Of a stretch of DNA of 36,549 bases, positions 8,049-16,561 are shown in pieces. Within the stretch, counting starts at the first letter, position 1; every line of letters begins with the position of its first letter. The DNA lies in assembly GCA_002690925.1 (NCBI GenBank), contig NZGD01000075.1:1-36549 (forward strand), read 5' to 3'. Origin of the DNA: Rhodopirellula sp. (GTDB taxonomy: Bacteria > Planctomycetota > Planctomycetia > Pirellulales > Pirellulaceae). The position numbers and the translations under genes are program-made. Below the pieces are notes generated by a model, which ran no database searches, had not been told where the DNA came from, and saw only the letters and a program-made list of their open reading frames with translations.

Positions 8049-9122
8049 ATGATGATAACGAAACGATTATCGATACCTGCCGTGCTCGCAATGTTACTTG
8101 CGATCTGTTCGACATTTGCCAATCACTCTGCTACCGAGGCTGATGATACGGCATCTCAGGGCAAGCCTGCTGACATGTCCAAACCGGTGCAGGTTTACAT
8201 TCTGATGGGCCAGTCCAACATGCTTAATTTCGGGAAGGTCAAAGGCGGTGACGGATCGCTCGAAACTGCTGTGAAAGAAAAAAATCTGTACCCTTATTTG
8301 ATTGACGATCAAGGAGACTGGATCGTTCGGGGAGATGTTCGTAACGTTCGCGTGATGGGTAGCGGGACCGGGGGAATGCGAGAGTTCAATAATGAGTGGA
8401 TGACCATCAGTGGGAATGTTGGGGTAGAAATTGGTATTGGGCACGCCGTTGGCGATGTAACAGATGCACCAGTGATGATTTTGAAAAGTGCGATTGGAAA
8501 CCGTGCATTGGGATGGGACTTGCTGCCACCCGGTAGTGAAGGATACGAGTTCACAGATTCCAAAGGAAAGACTTGGGTGCATCCGGGTTACAAGGGATCA
8601 CCCGAACGTTGGGAGAAAGGAACTGAGCCCAAGAAGATCGGTTGGTATGCCGGAATGCAATATGATGGTGACGTCGCCAGGGCTAAGAAAGTGCTAAGCG
8701 AACTCGATAAGTATTATCCGGGAGCCAATGGCTACGAGGTTGCAGGTTTCTTCTGGTGGCAGGGTGATCGTGATAGCCGCAGTGAAGCGTTGTCCAGTCG
8801 CTATGAGATGAATCTTGTGCACTTGGTCAAGCAGTTGCGGAAAGAATTCGACGCCCCCAACGCCAACTTTGTTTGTGCGTCCTTGGGACAGTCCGAAAAA
8901 GGTGCTACCGATGGTGGCGGGAAAATTCTCGAGGCAGTTCTGGCGGTCGATGGCACATCCGGTAAATACCCGGAATTTAAAGGCAATGTTGCTGGCGTCT
9001 ATACGCACCCACTTTCCAAAGGCAGTAGCTCAGGAAGTCATTACGGTGGGAATGCAGAAACCTACATGAACATTGGTGAGGCGATGGGCAAAGCCATGGT
9101 CAAACTGATGAAGAGCAAGTGA
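8049..9122 (+). CDS. Exported sialate-O-acetylesterase-like (SASA) esterase
   Basis: A 357-residue secreted SGNH-type esterase of the SASA/carbohydrate-esterase-6-like group. ATG at 8049 and 8052 are both possible starts; both give the same hydrophobic signal peptide. The nucleophile is Ser56 in GQSNM (54-58). Further family blocks are GNRALGWDLLPPGS, GFFWWQGDRD and the C-terminal HPLSKGSSSGSHYGGNAETYMN with candidate catalytic His331. A paralogue lies at 25799-27211 with an extra inserted domain; here the corresponding site is continuous. The likely activity is removal of acetyl esters from sugars; the substrate is unknown. It is the only plus-strand gene in the left half and is transcribed divergently from the sulfatase. 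Confidence 0.9.
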   Translation: MMITKRLSIPAVLAMLLAICSTFANHSATEADDTASQGKPADMSKPVQVYILMGQSNMLNFGKVKGGDGSLETAVKEKNLYPYLIDDQGDWIVRGDVRNVRVMGSGTGGMREFNNEWMTISGNVGVEIGIGHAVGDVTDAPVMILKSAIGNRALGWDLLPPGSEGYEFTDSKGKTWVHPGYKGSPERWEKGTEPKKIGWYAGMQYDGDVARAKKVLSELDKYYPGANGYEVAGFFWWQGDRDSRSEALSSRYEMNLVHLVKQLRKEFDAPNANFVCASLGQSEKGATDGGGKILEAVLAVDGTSGKYPEFKGNVAGVYTHPLSKGSSSGSHYGGNAETYMNIGEAMGKAMVKLMKSK

Positions 9123-9149
9123 CTCGGTTTACGTTTACTGACTGAATTA

Positions 9150-9179
9150 GGGCCCGTTACCCCAGAGGTAGCGGGACCC
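9150..9179. terminator. Hairpin between convergent genes, possible bidirectional terminator
   Basis: The arms GGGCCCGTTACC and GGTAGCGGGACCC pair over about 12 base pairs with one bulge and one G-T wobble around a 5-base loop. It lies 28 bases after the stop of the plus-strand esterase and faces the convergent DUF1501 gene. No T-run follows, so intrinsic termination is uncertain. Confidence 0.5.
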
Positions 9180-9288
9180 CATGGTTTGATCCGGAAGACA
9201 CTGCACGTTTGAGTAAAACTGACGCCGCGATTATCGGTAAAGCGTCGGGGAAGCGTGTTGGGTCATGATAGGCTTGCTGTGTTCACTT

Positions 9289-9316
9289 GCAGAGGGTTGC
9301 TGGCAGAGGGTTGCGC
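9289..9316. repeat. 14-bp direct repeat, 2 copies
   Basis: GCAGAGGGTTGCTG (9289-9302) is followed directly by GCAGAGGGTTGCGC (9303-9316), differing at the last bases. It lies about 40 bases beyond the end of the minus-strand DUF1501 gene and does not reach its stop codon. Confidence 0.8.
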
Positions 9317-9354
9317 GATATTGTGGGCTCACGAAGCGATCGGTGAACCATGTA

Positions 9355-10791
9355 CTAGGCAAGGACTTCCTTGACCACCTCACCGTAGACATCGGTGAGT
9401 CGGAAATCGCGTCCCGCGTACCGGTAGGTCAGTTTTTCGTGATCGATTCCTAGTAGATGCAGGATCGTAGCGTGCAGGTCATGCATGTGAACTTTGTTCT
9501 CTTGCGCGTAGTAACCAAAGTCGTCCGTAGCACCGTGGCTGTATCCCGACTTGACACCGGCTCCGCTCAGCCAAACGGTAAACCCGGCTGGATTGTGATC
9601 GCGTCCGTCAGTGCCCTGTGCCACGGGGGTTCGGCCAAACTCTGTGCCCCAAACCACGAGTGTATCCTCAAGGAGTCCACGCTGTTTGAGATCGGTCAGC
9701 AGTCCTGAGATAGGTTGATCAACTGCCAGAGCATTTTTGGTGTGTCCTTTCACCAGACCACCATGTTGGTCCCATACATAGGGTGTGCTGACTTGCAGGT
9801 AGCGAACGCCTGCTTCGCAGAATCGTCGTGCCAACAGACAGCGATGTGCGAAGTCGGTCGTCGGTTTTTGGTCCAATCCATACAACTCGCGGGTGGCTTT
9901 GGATTCGTTACTGATGTCAATCAGGTCTGGCGCTATCTTCTGCATTCGAAATGCCATTTCGTAGCTGCGAATCACGCCATCGATTTGGGGATGCTGGTTT
10001 TGGGCAAAGTGTTTCTGGTTGACCCTCTGCAGCATCTCTAGCTGTTGTTGTTGCTCGCTCAATTCAACCAGTGGATTTTCGAGGAAGTGGATGGTTGCAT
10101 CAGCGGTCTTGCTGCCAGAATGCCCGAGAGTCGTTGCTTGATGATGAGACGGTAAGAACGCGGACCCATAGTTTCTTGCGCCTCCGTGGCCATCGGGGGG
10201 AGTGATGCTGACAAAGCCGGGTAGACTCTCATTTTCGGTCCCCAGCCCATAGCTGACCCAAGAGCCCAGTGATGGACGCAGCAGGTTATCATTCCCGGTA
10301 TGAATCATGCCAACGGCCTGACCGTGGGATGTACCGCGGGTATGCATCGATTTAATGAAGCACAGATCATCAGCATGCTTGGTCAAGTGTGGCCACAGAT
10401 CGCTGATCCACGCACCACTTTCGCCGTGCTGCCGGAACTTCCAGGTCGTATTCAGGACGCGACCATTTCGTTTATTTTGCTTCAGATTATCTTTGAGTGC
10501 GATGTCCAGCGTGTCCAAACCCTTGAAGGGCAGGTCTTTGCCATCGTATTGCTTTAGCATGGGTTTGGGATCGAATGAATCGACCTGAGAGACTCCACCA
10601 TGCATGAATAGAAAGATCACACGTTTGGCTTTGGGGGTGTGATGCAGTGCCTGCGCGGCCAAAGATGGTTCCGCTGCCGCGGCGATCTGCTGCGCGAATG
10701 CGTGAAATGCGACAGCGCCAAACCCGCAACCGGTGGTCTGCAGCCAGTGACGCCGAGTGTGTGAAATCGAAAAGTTTTCGCATTGTTTCAT
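9355..10791 (-). CDS. Tat-exported DUF1501 family protein
   Basis: A 478-residue DUF1501 protein, a family related to the alkaline-phosphatase/sulfatase fold, with unknown substrate. A twin-arginine motif is at 13-14 (TRRHWLQ). Conserved blocks are VIFLFMHGGVSQVDSFDPKP near residue 60, WGTEFGRTP, GRDHNPAGF, and MHDLHATILHLLGIDH near the C-terminus. These acidic and His residues resemble a metal-binding set. The formylglycine cysteine motif of true sulfatases is absent. It starts 36 bases after the DUF1549/DUF1553 gene and forms a pair with it, like the pair at 18626-22641. Tat export fits a protein folded around a metal before secretion, which is an inference. Confidence 0.93.
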   Translation of the reverse strand: MKQCENFSISHTRRHWLQTTGCGFGAVAFHAFAQQIAAAAEPSLAAQALHHTPKAKRVIFLFMHGGVSQVDSFDPKPMLKQYDGKDLPFKGLDTLDIALKDNLKQNKRNGRVLNTTWKFRQHGESGAWISDLWPHLTKHADDLCFIKSMHTRGTSHGQAVGMIHTGNDNLLRPSLGSWVSYGLGTENESLPGFVSITPPDGHGGARNYGSAFLPSHHQATTLGHSGSKTADATIHFLENPLVELSEQQQQLEMLQRVNQKHFAQNQHPQIDGVIRSYEMAFRMQKIAPDLIDISNESKATRELYGLDQKPTTDFAHRCLLARRFCEAGVRYLQVSTPYVWDQHGGLVKGHTKNALAVDQPISGLLTDLKQRGLLEDTLVVWGTEFGRTPVAQGTDGRDHNPAGFTVWLSGAGVKSGYSHGATDDFGYYAQENKVHMHDLHATILHLLGIDHEKLTYRYAGRDFRLTDVYGEVVKEVLA

Positions 10792-10827
10792 GGTGCGGTA
10801 CTTCCAGAAGACGTTCAGGTTGTTTTG

Positions 10828-13665
10828 TTATTCAACGAATCGAAACTCTGTTGAACTAAACAGAATTTGGACAAATGATGCGACCGCCGCCTGTCGTGAT
10901 TTGCCTTGGTTTATCAGCGCGATAATGTACTCACTGGCTTTGCTAATGTCGTCCTGATCGGCTGAGCGAATGAGAACTCGTTGATACAAGTCCTGAATCA
11001 GTGGGGCAGTTGTCTCATGCTCTGCACAAATCCTGGCACTCAGGGCTTGGGACATCTCCTGAATGAACTGCGAATTCATCATGAATAGAGCCTGAGCGGG
11101 TACGGTAGTTTCAGCACGCGTTCCGGTTACCAGGTCCGGGTTGGGAAGATCAAAGATCGCGAGTGAGGGCGGTACAGCACCTCGGATAACCGGCATGTAG
11201 ACACTGCGTTGACGAAGGTCGCCGGTTTTGCCAACTGACGGATCCCGTTTTCCACTGGTTTCAATGGCGTACATTCCCAGCGACGCGACCGCAGATTCGT
11301 GTTGCTCTCTATTCAGCTCACCAGTAATTGCAAGAATCGAATCACGGATGACTTCAGCACTGGCTGGACGGCAGTTTTGGCGACGGAGGAATTTGTTTTC
11401 AGGGTCGCTTGACGAAATTGCGGATGAAGTCTGCTGATAGGTTTTTGATTGCACAATCTTGCGAATCAATGATTTCACGGACCAGCGATTATTGACAAGA
11501 TTTTCCGCCAGGAAATCAAGTAATATCGGATGAGTGGGAGTGGTGCCACGAATGCCAAAGTTGTCCGTGGTGCTTACAATTCCCCGGCCAAAAAATTGCT
11601 GCCAAATTCGATTCACCATCACCCGAGAAGTCAGGGGATTGTCGGGATTCGTCAACCACTCAGCCAACTCGATTCGTCCTGACTGATGTTCAGCGATGAT
11701 CGGTTCTTCGGCATCGGTGCTGCTTACCACTTGCAGAAATCCCCGGCGTGCTTTCGCACCCAAGTTCTTCGTTTCTCCACGAATTCGAATCTGCAAATCG
11801 CCCAACCGGTCTCCCGAGTGATCTGCTGCCACCATCGCTTTGGCGATCTTGGGTTGCTGTGCTTCGAGGCCTTTCAGCTCTGACTGCAGTCGTTCGATGG
11901 TCGCACGCAGCGAATCCACCTGCTCGTCTTGAGCGTTGGCCTGTACCGAATCGATGGGGACGATTTGAACCGCATCCGCAATGACAGGACCTGTGGTATT
12001 TCGATTGCTCAGTTCCACTTGTGCGTATACCGGGGCTGGTTTTTCTTTACCGGAACCGTTTTCGGGTGGGCTGGCCGCGAAAGTAAATGTACCAAGGGAG
12101 TACCACATTCCATTGATGGGTGGATTCACCGTCTGGTCAATGATCAATTCTGTTTCACCCTTGGCGTGTGTCACGACGTAAGGTGCTTTTTTTTCCAATC
12201 CCTGGCCGCCACCAAAGCTGACTCTGATTTCGTATTGACCGGGTTTAGGTAGGGTAATCTGCCATCGGATGGAAAGAGATTCCAATGGGTTCTTATCGGC
12301 GACCAAATAATGCGATCCAATGTGGTTAGGGCGGAAAGTCGATTTACGCCACTTACCTGTTTTCTCTGCAGCGGGGTCATCGACAAGCACTGAACCAGCG
12401 GTCTGCAGCTTTTGATATTTCTCTTGCTTCTGTTTCAATTCCTGTTCAATGGCTGTTGTTCTCGCTTTTAATTGAGCATGCCGTTGGCGTGTCTGGGAGT
12501 CGACTTCCAGGTCGGTTTCTTTCCAACCGGAAACATTGACATTGCCCATGAGTATGCCGTCAGCAGTGCGGGTGCTGTGCAGAATTCCCAGCATCGCGTA
12601 GTAATCCTTGGTTGGGATCGGATCGAATTTGTGATCGTGGCAACGGGCGCACCCGAGCGTTAATCCCAGGATTGCTCTGCCGATGGTATCCACTTGTTCG
12701 TCAGCAATGTCCAGATGCATTTTGGCTTTATTACGTTCGGTCAGCATTTTTGGAGCGACCATCAAAAATCCTGTCGCAATCATCTGGCGGTTTCGTTCTT
12801 CAGTCCCCGAAGCGGGCAGCAGGTCTCCCGCGATTTGTTCGCGGACGAATTGGTCATATGGCATGTCGCTGTTGAAGGCGTCGATGAGATAGTTGCGGTA
12901 ACGCCATGATTCGGGGTAGGTCAGGTTGAAGTCGCCGCCATTGGAATCAGCGTAACGCGCAATATCCATCCAGTGCCTTGCCCACTTTTCACCAAACTCT
13001 TTTCGTGAGAGTAGCTTGTCGGTAAAAGTCTGCACTGCTTTGTCAGGTGAAATATCAGAATAGATCTGTGCAAATTCATGCAGCTCGTTGGGGCTTGGTG
13101 GGAGTCCGATCAAGTCCAGGAACAGCCGTCTTGCCAATGTGTTTGCTGGGGCAACCGGTGCCTGAGGCTGGATGAATTCGTCAATGGAATGATGTTCAAA
13201 CGACCTCTGAAGAGGTTGGAAGGACCAGAATTGCTTCCCCGCAGCTATGTCCATCTGCTTTGTCTTTGGCGGTTTTTGACCGTTACGCGGATCGATGGCG
13301 CCGACTGTAATCCACGCTTCAAAGTTTTTCACGATTGTCTGGGACAGTCGTTTATCAGGCGGCATTTCAGAGCTCTCTCCGCTTTGGTTGATTGCTAACA
13401 GGACGAGGCTTTCCTCTGGTTTGAAGGGGATGATTGCTGGTCCTGAATCACCGCCAACCTGCCAGCCGTGACGCGAGTCCAAGAGCAGACCCCCTTTGGA
13501 TTTTCCAGCTTGGATGGAATGGCAGGGATAACAGTGTTCAACCAAGACTGGCCGGATCTTTGACTCGAAGAACTCAAGTTGTCCGGCCTCATCCGCGTTA
13601 GCAAACGCGCAAGCAACGCAGGTGGTGAAAACGACGACCGTGGTTAGTAGCTTTTCCATGGTCAT
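10828..13665 (-). CDS. Exported diheme PSCyt1/DUF1549/DUF1553 protein with golvesin-like insert
   Basis: A 945-residue exported protein. ATG at 13665 or two codons later opens a Sec signal. The PSCyt1 domain has CYPCH at 45-49 and MPP at 101-103. DUF1549 (PSCyt2) includes ARRLFLDLIGLPP and WMDIARYADSNG, and carries a second heme-type motif CARCH at 339-343, followed by DHKFDPIP. Residues about 425-570 form an inserted beta-sandwich resembling the golvesin C-terminal/xanthan-lyase-type domain (GSHYLVADK, GQYEIRVSF, PYVVTH, GTFTFA, VIADAVQIVP). Short coiled coils flank it (about 390-423 and 580-605). DUF1553 follows (NPLTSRVMVNRIWQQFFGRGI). The insert suggests glycan or surface binding; the catalytic role of the family is not known. 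The DUF1501 partner follows after 36 bases. Confidence 0.92.
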   Translation of the reverse strand: MTMEKLLTTVVVFTTCVACAFANADEAGQLEFFESKIRPVLVEHCYPCHSIQAGKSKGGLLLDSRHGWQVGGDSGPAIIPFKPEESLVLLAINQSGESSEMPPDKRLSQTIVKNFEAWITVGAIDPRNGQKPPKTKQMDIAAGKQFWSFQPLQRSFEHHSIDEFIQPQAPVAPANTLARRLFLDLIGLPPSPNELHEFAQIYSDISPDKAVQTFTDKLLSRKEFGEKWARHWMDIARYADSNGGDFNLTYPESWRYRNYLIDAFNSDMPYDQFVREQIAGDLLPASGTEERNRQMIATGFLMVAPKMLTERNKAKMHLDIADEQVDTIGRAILGLTLGCARCHDHKFDPIPTKDYYAMLGILHSTRTADGILMGNVNVSGWKETDLEVDSQTRQRHAQLKARTTAIEQELKQKQEKYQKLQTAGSVLVDDPAAEKTGKWRKSTFRPNHIGSHYLVADKNPLESLSIRWQITLPKPGQYEIRVSFGGGQGLEKKAPYVVTHAKGETELIIDQTVNPPINGMWYSLGTFTFAASPPENGSGKEKPAPVYAQVELSNRNTTGPVIADAVQIVPIDSVQANAQDEQVDSLRATIERLQSELKGLEAQQPKIAKAMVAADHSGDRLGDLQIRIRGETKNLGAKARRGFLQVVSSTDAEEPIIAEHQSGRIELAEWLTNPDNPLTSRVMVNRIWQQFFGRGIVSTTDNFGIRGTTPTHPILLDFLAENLVNNRWSVKSLIRKIVQSKTYQQTSSAISSSDPENKFLRRQNCRPASAEVIRDSILAITGELNREQHESAVASLGMYAIETSGKRDPSVGKTGDLRQRSVYMPVIRGAVPPSLAIFDLPNPDLVTGTRAETTVPAQALFMMNSQFIQEMSQALSARICAEHETTAPLIQDLYQRVLIRSADQDDISKASEYIIALINQGKSRQAAVASFVQILFSSTEFRFVE

Positions 13666-13852
13666 CTATTGTACCTGATAAAGTGCTTTCTGGATCGTCA
13701 AGGTCGCGGGTCAAAGCCAGTGGTGGCGATGAAGACGTCACACGCATGACTGTTCTCGTGCAGTTTCAAGTCCAGTTTTGTGGCTTCGTCTTCATGGAGA
13801 GGCCCAAACACGGAATGAGAAACGTCGTCTGTCGGAATTCGTTCTATCGAAC

Positions 13853-13969
13853 TCACTTGGGGCAGGCGGCGAGTTTGCGTCTGACTTGCGCCAACGCCTT
13901 GACATACAATCCGTTGTCGTGATGGTCGGTGCACAGAAATTGACTGCTGGATTGCTTGCCAGCAGCCAT
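13853..13969 (-). CDS. Possible 38-residue micro-ORF, unrecognised
   Basis: A short frame on the minus strand starts at ATG 13969 and ends at TGA 13853. It begins MAAGKQSSSQFLCTDHHDN and ends in a basic helix-like stretch with a Cys two residues before the final Lys. It contains two Cys and an adjacent His pair. I know no family for it. It lies in the gap between the zinc-ribbon gene and the DUF1549/DUF1553 gene, on the same strand. The composition looks protein-like, but no strong ribosome binding site is visible and longer chance frames overlap it on both strands, so it may not be real. Confidence 0.25.
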   Translation of the reverse strand: MAAGKQSSSQFLCTDHHDNGLYVKALAQVRRKLAACPK

Positions 13970-14111
13970 CATCAAAAAAATCACCAGACAGCGGACGAAC
14001 AGGTCGCGTCATTGATCCGTGATTTCGGATGCGGTCTGGTATTCACGCTGCTCTCGTTTTGGATTGTCTCCGCTATATCGCTGCCGAGTGCCGCGACTTT
14101 CGATTCATGAA

Positions 14112-14348
14112 TCATGGATTCATGGGAACGGCATACAATAAAATACGTCCGCAATCTGGACACAATCGCCCATAGACTTTGCCTTCAGGATGAAGTCCTG
14201 CCATCCCTGCAAAACTGGATGTTGCATCTTCCGATGAGTAGTTCTGCTCAACACGTAGACTGCCATGTCCCATCATTCTTTCCGTGGCATCCGTTAGTTT
14301 AATTGCCCGCAAAGGAGTACTACAGTCTGGGCATTCAGTGTGCGCCAT
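14112..14348 (-). CDS. Small double-CxxC zinc-ribbon protein
   Basis: A 78-residue protein with CPDC at 6-9 and CPDCGR near 63-66. The four cysteines are spaced as in zinc ribbons, with a 53-residue linker that contains the GLHPEGKVYGRL segment. No signal peptide is present, so it is probably cytoplasmic. An AAGGAAC ribosome binding site lies about 10 bases before the ATG. It stands alone, with gaps on both sides. Zinc-ribbon proteins of this size often bind nucleic acid or another protein, but nothing here shows a specific partner. Confidence 0.7.
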   Translation of the reverse strand: MAHTECPDCSTPLRAIKLTDATERMMGHGSLRVEQNYSSEDATSSFAGMAGLHPEGKVYGRLCPDCGRILLYAVPMNP

Positions 14349-14798
14349 GATTTATTGTTCCTTGATTTTTCTGTGTTTTCCCGTCGTGTTTTGGCTAATG
14401 GTAACTTCAGACTGTGTCTTCAAGCCTGGATGCCGCCGACAAATTCCGCGACGTGTGCACATATCCAATTATTTAATCCCGGAGTGATCAGACAACAAGA
14501 ATGATACACGACATTTACAAGTTCCTGCCTGATGTGAGAATTAATGATTCAAGCGTCCGGAATACAGATGGCAAGGGTCACTTTTCAATTACTTTGCTTT
14601 TCGGTTGGCTCATGACAAGGCATTGCAGTGCTGGCACGCGAGAATCAATCTTGGCAACGAAATGTGAATTGACACAAAAGGGGGCTGCCCTCCTTCTGTG
14701 TCAGTAATTGTCTTTGAGCGAATCAGTGATCTGAGCAGCTTGCTGCTGTTTCCACTATCCAGTGATCTGCAAATTACTGGAACTGCAGTTCAATCCGG
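14349..14798. other. Intergenic region with one strong hairpin
   Basis: A 450-base gap between two minus-strand genes. Apart from the hairpin at 14670-14703 I see no gene or repeat; a 68-codon plus-strand frame (14501-14707) shows no domain and ends within the hairpin arm. Confidence 0.6.
14670..14703 (-). terminator. Hairpin downstream of the NTF2-like protein gene
   Basis: TGACACA at the left pairs with TGTGTCA at the right, and the stem continues inward through the G-rich and C/T-rich arms with one mismatch and one wobble. It lies about 95 bases past the stop of the minus-strand gene ending at 14799. There is no clear T-run, so it may instead be an RNA-protecting 3' structure. Confidence 0.45.
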
Positions 14799-16259
14799 CT
14801 ATTCAAAGCTTCCGGCAGATTCAATGATCATTTTAGCTTCACCATCAGCTTGGCGGAACACATTTCCCCATTGACCGAAATCAATGAGCGCGCCGTCAGG
14901 GGTGTGGGCACTCCAGACTCCGTATGCGGCGACGAGCTGATCGTCGATTCTTCTTAGGCCAAGCACTTTTGCTTTGAGAACTGTTTTCTCGTAAGGACTT
15001 CCTTCCCCTACTCCGACGGAAAATGCTTTAGCGATCTCTTTGTAGCCGCGGCTTGGTCCCGGTACATTTCCAACCAGTTGCACACCGTCGGATGTGAATT
15101 CGCGTGCCAACGCGTCGAAGTTTGATGCCTGCATGCCATTGGTGTATCGCATGATGCTGCGTTCAAGCAAGGGAACGACTGGATCATCCTTGGCGGTCAA
15201 AGCTTCAGGCACAGGCAGGCGACTGGCTGATTTTTCTTCACTGACTTCCTCGTTGGAAATTTCTGAGTGCGCCGATTCCATCAATAGCTTGCACTCTCCA
15301 TCAACAACTTGTAGCACATTTCCCCATTTTCCTGCGCGGGAGGTATTTCCCTCGGCATCAATGATTTGCCACGTGCCATCTGCCAGTATCACATTCTCGC
15401 TGATGTAACGGGCATTGGTGACAACGGCATCAAGGCTTCCAGCGTCTGAGTCATCTTCATCAGCAAAACGTTCTTTGAATGATTTGGCAATTGCGTCTCG
15501 GCCTTCCAGTGGCAGTTGATACAGGCTGATAACTCGAACGCTATTTTCCATGAACTCGTCTGCCAGTCCAGAAACGTTTCTGGTATTGAAGTTCCTCAAA
15601 AAGCGTCTGACGCTGGCGGAGGCAAGCTTCTCTGCATCGGTGGATTTCGAGAGCCGAACCATGCGGTTGTTCAGTTCAATGGTTGTTCCGTCTGCGGACT
15701 TGATCGTGGCTTCTGTTGTGAAAAGTTTTCCGTCTTCACTTATTTTCCATGTTCCATTACCGGTAGCGGCTTCACCGGTCGGGAAACTAGCATTGGCCAA
15801 CTTGAACGTCCAATGATTTTTGTTTTTCTTTGTTTGGGAAATGATCAGTTCCCAGTGAGCACCGTCGGGTGCCGTGTTGAAGCTTCGGATTTGATTGGTT
15901 CCGAGTGTCACCGAGACCAACCCGCGGGTTACGTCTGACCCGAATTGGACATCCCATTGCAGCACTGTGCCAGCTGGATTGGGCGTGATCGTTGCGTACG
16001 CAATTACAGGATCCCCTATCTTCTGGCCGTGCTCTGGGGCATCTCGCATGGCTGTGTTTTCCACTCTCCATGACCCTCGCATCAACTCAGTCAGTTTTGC
16101 AAACTCCTGAACGGCAGACCTGCTTTTAGCAGGAGGATTGTCCTCGGCTTTTGCCGCGTTTGGCATGCTACAAAGTGCCAGGGCCGTGATGACGGGGATG
16201 ATTGGCATCCATGAAGGGATAAGGGGGTGTTGGCTGACTTTCTTAAACGCAAAGCTCAT
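14799..16259 (-). CDS. Secreted protein with two tandem NTF2-like (SnoaL/DUF4440-type) domains
   Basis: A 486-residue protein with a signal peptide ending near Ala37 (AAKAED). Residues about 45-205 form a beta-rich domain of the kind that measures treatment effects in DUF1579-like proteins (MRGSWRVEN near 60). Two NTF2-like domains follow (about 215-335 and 365-485). They are visibly duplicated: both open with a helix that counts residues around the cone (RFLRNFNTRNVSGLADEF and RYTNGMQASNFDALAREF) and both close with GxWGNVxxxxDGExKxxxESA. Such domains act as small-ligand pockets or dimerisation units; no catalytic residues can be assigned. An AGAAGG ribosome binding site (16264-16269) supports the start. 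It is not obviously in an operon. Confidence 0.8.
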   Translation of the reverse strand: MSFAFKKVSQHPLIPSWMPIIPVITALALCSMPNAAKAEDNPPAKSRSAVQEFAKLTELMRGSWRVENTAMRDAPEHGQKIGDPVIAYATITPNPAGTVLQWDVQFGSDVTRGLVSVTLGTNQIRSFNTAPDGAHWELIISQTKKNKNHWTFKLANASFPTGEAATGNGTWKISEDGKLFTTEATIKSADGTTIELNNRMVRLSKSTDAEKLASASVRRFLRNFNTRNVSGLADEFMENSVRVISLYQLPLEGRDAIAKSFKERFADEDDSDAGSLDAVVTNARYISENVILADGTWQIIDAEGNTSRAGKWGNVLQVVDGECKLLMESAHSEISNEEVSEEKSASRLPVPEALTAKDDPVVPLLERSIMRYTNGMQASNFDALAREFTSDGVQLVGNVPGPSRGYKEIAKAFSVGVGEGSPYEKTVLKAKVLGLRRIDDQLVAAYGVWSAHTPDGALIDFGQWGNVFRQADGEAKMIIESAGSFE

Positions 16260-16561
16260 GATGCCTTCTTATAGGTTAGGTGTGATGAAACGCCTCCGGA
16301 ATTTCATTTTGGTGGGAGGCTCGTTGCTACCCAGCAGTGCGAGAAATGCAAAGATTTTGCTGGAGAAAGAAAGTGTTTCGTTGACTTTTTTAAAGATTTT
16401 TGGACTTATGCGGCTGCATCTGTTGCTTAGCCAGCCTGACGAGTCAGCACAGCGGTTAAAGATGAGAAATGCTGATCCATTGCTGCTGAGCGATTAGCTG
16501 GCCGTTGCTGATGTGTGCAGCTTTGAGATCTTGCCCACGGTTGCCAACTGATGCACGAATC
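16260..16561. other. Intergenic region upstream of the NTF2-like protein gene
   Basis: About 300 bases containing the leader of the 14799-16259 gene with its AGAAGG ribosome binding site. A plus-strand frame crossing it has no recognisable domain. No repeat or strong hairpin was seen. Confidence 0.6.

Noticed and set aside
9355..10791. DUF1501 protein as an active sulfatase
   Set aside because: It shares the superfamily-like fold features but lacks the CxPSR formylglycine motif, so sulfatase activity is not supported.
14501..14707. 68-codon plus-strand frame
   Set aside because: No domain, and its end coincides with an RNA-like hairpin that more likely belongs to the opposite-strand gene.
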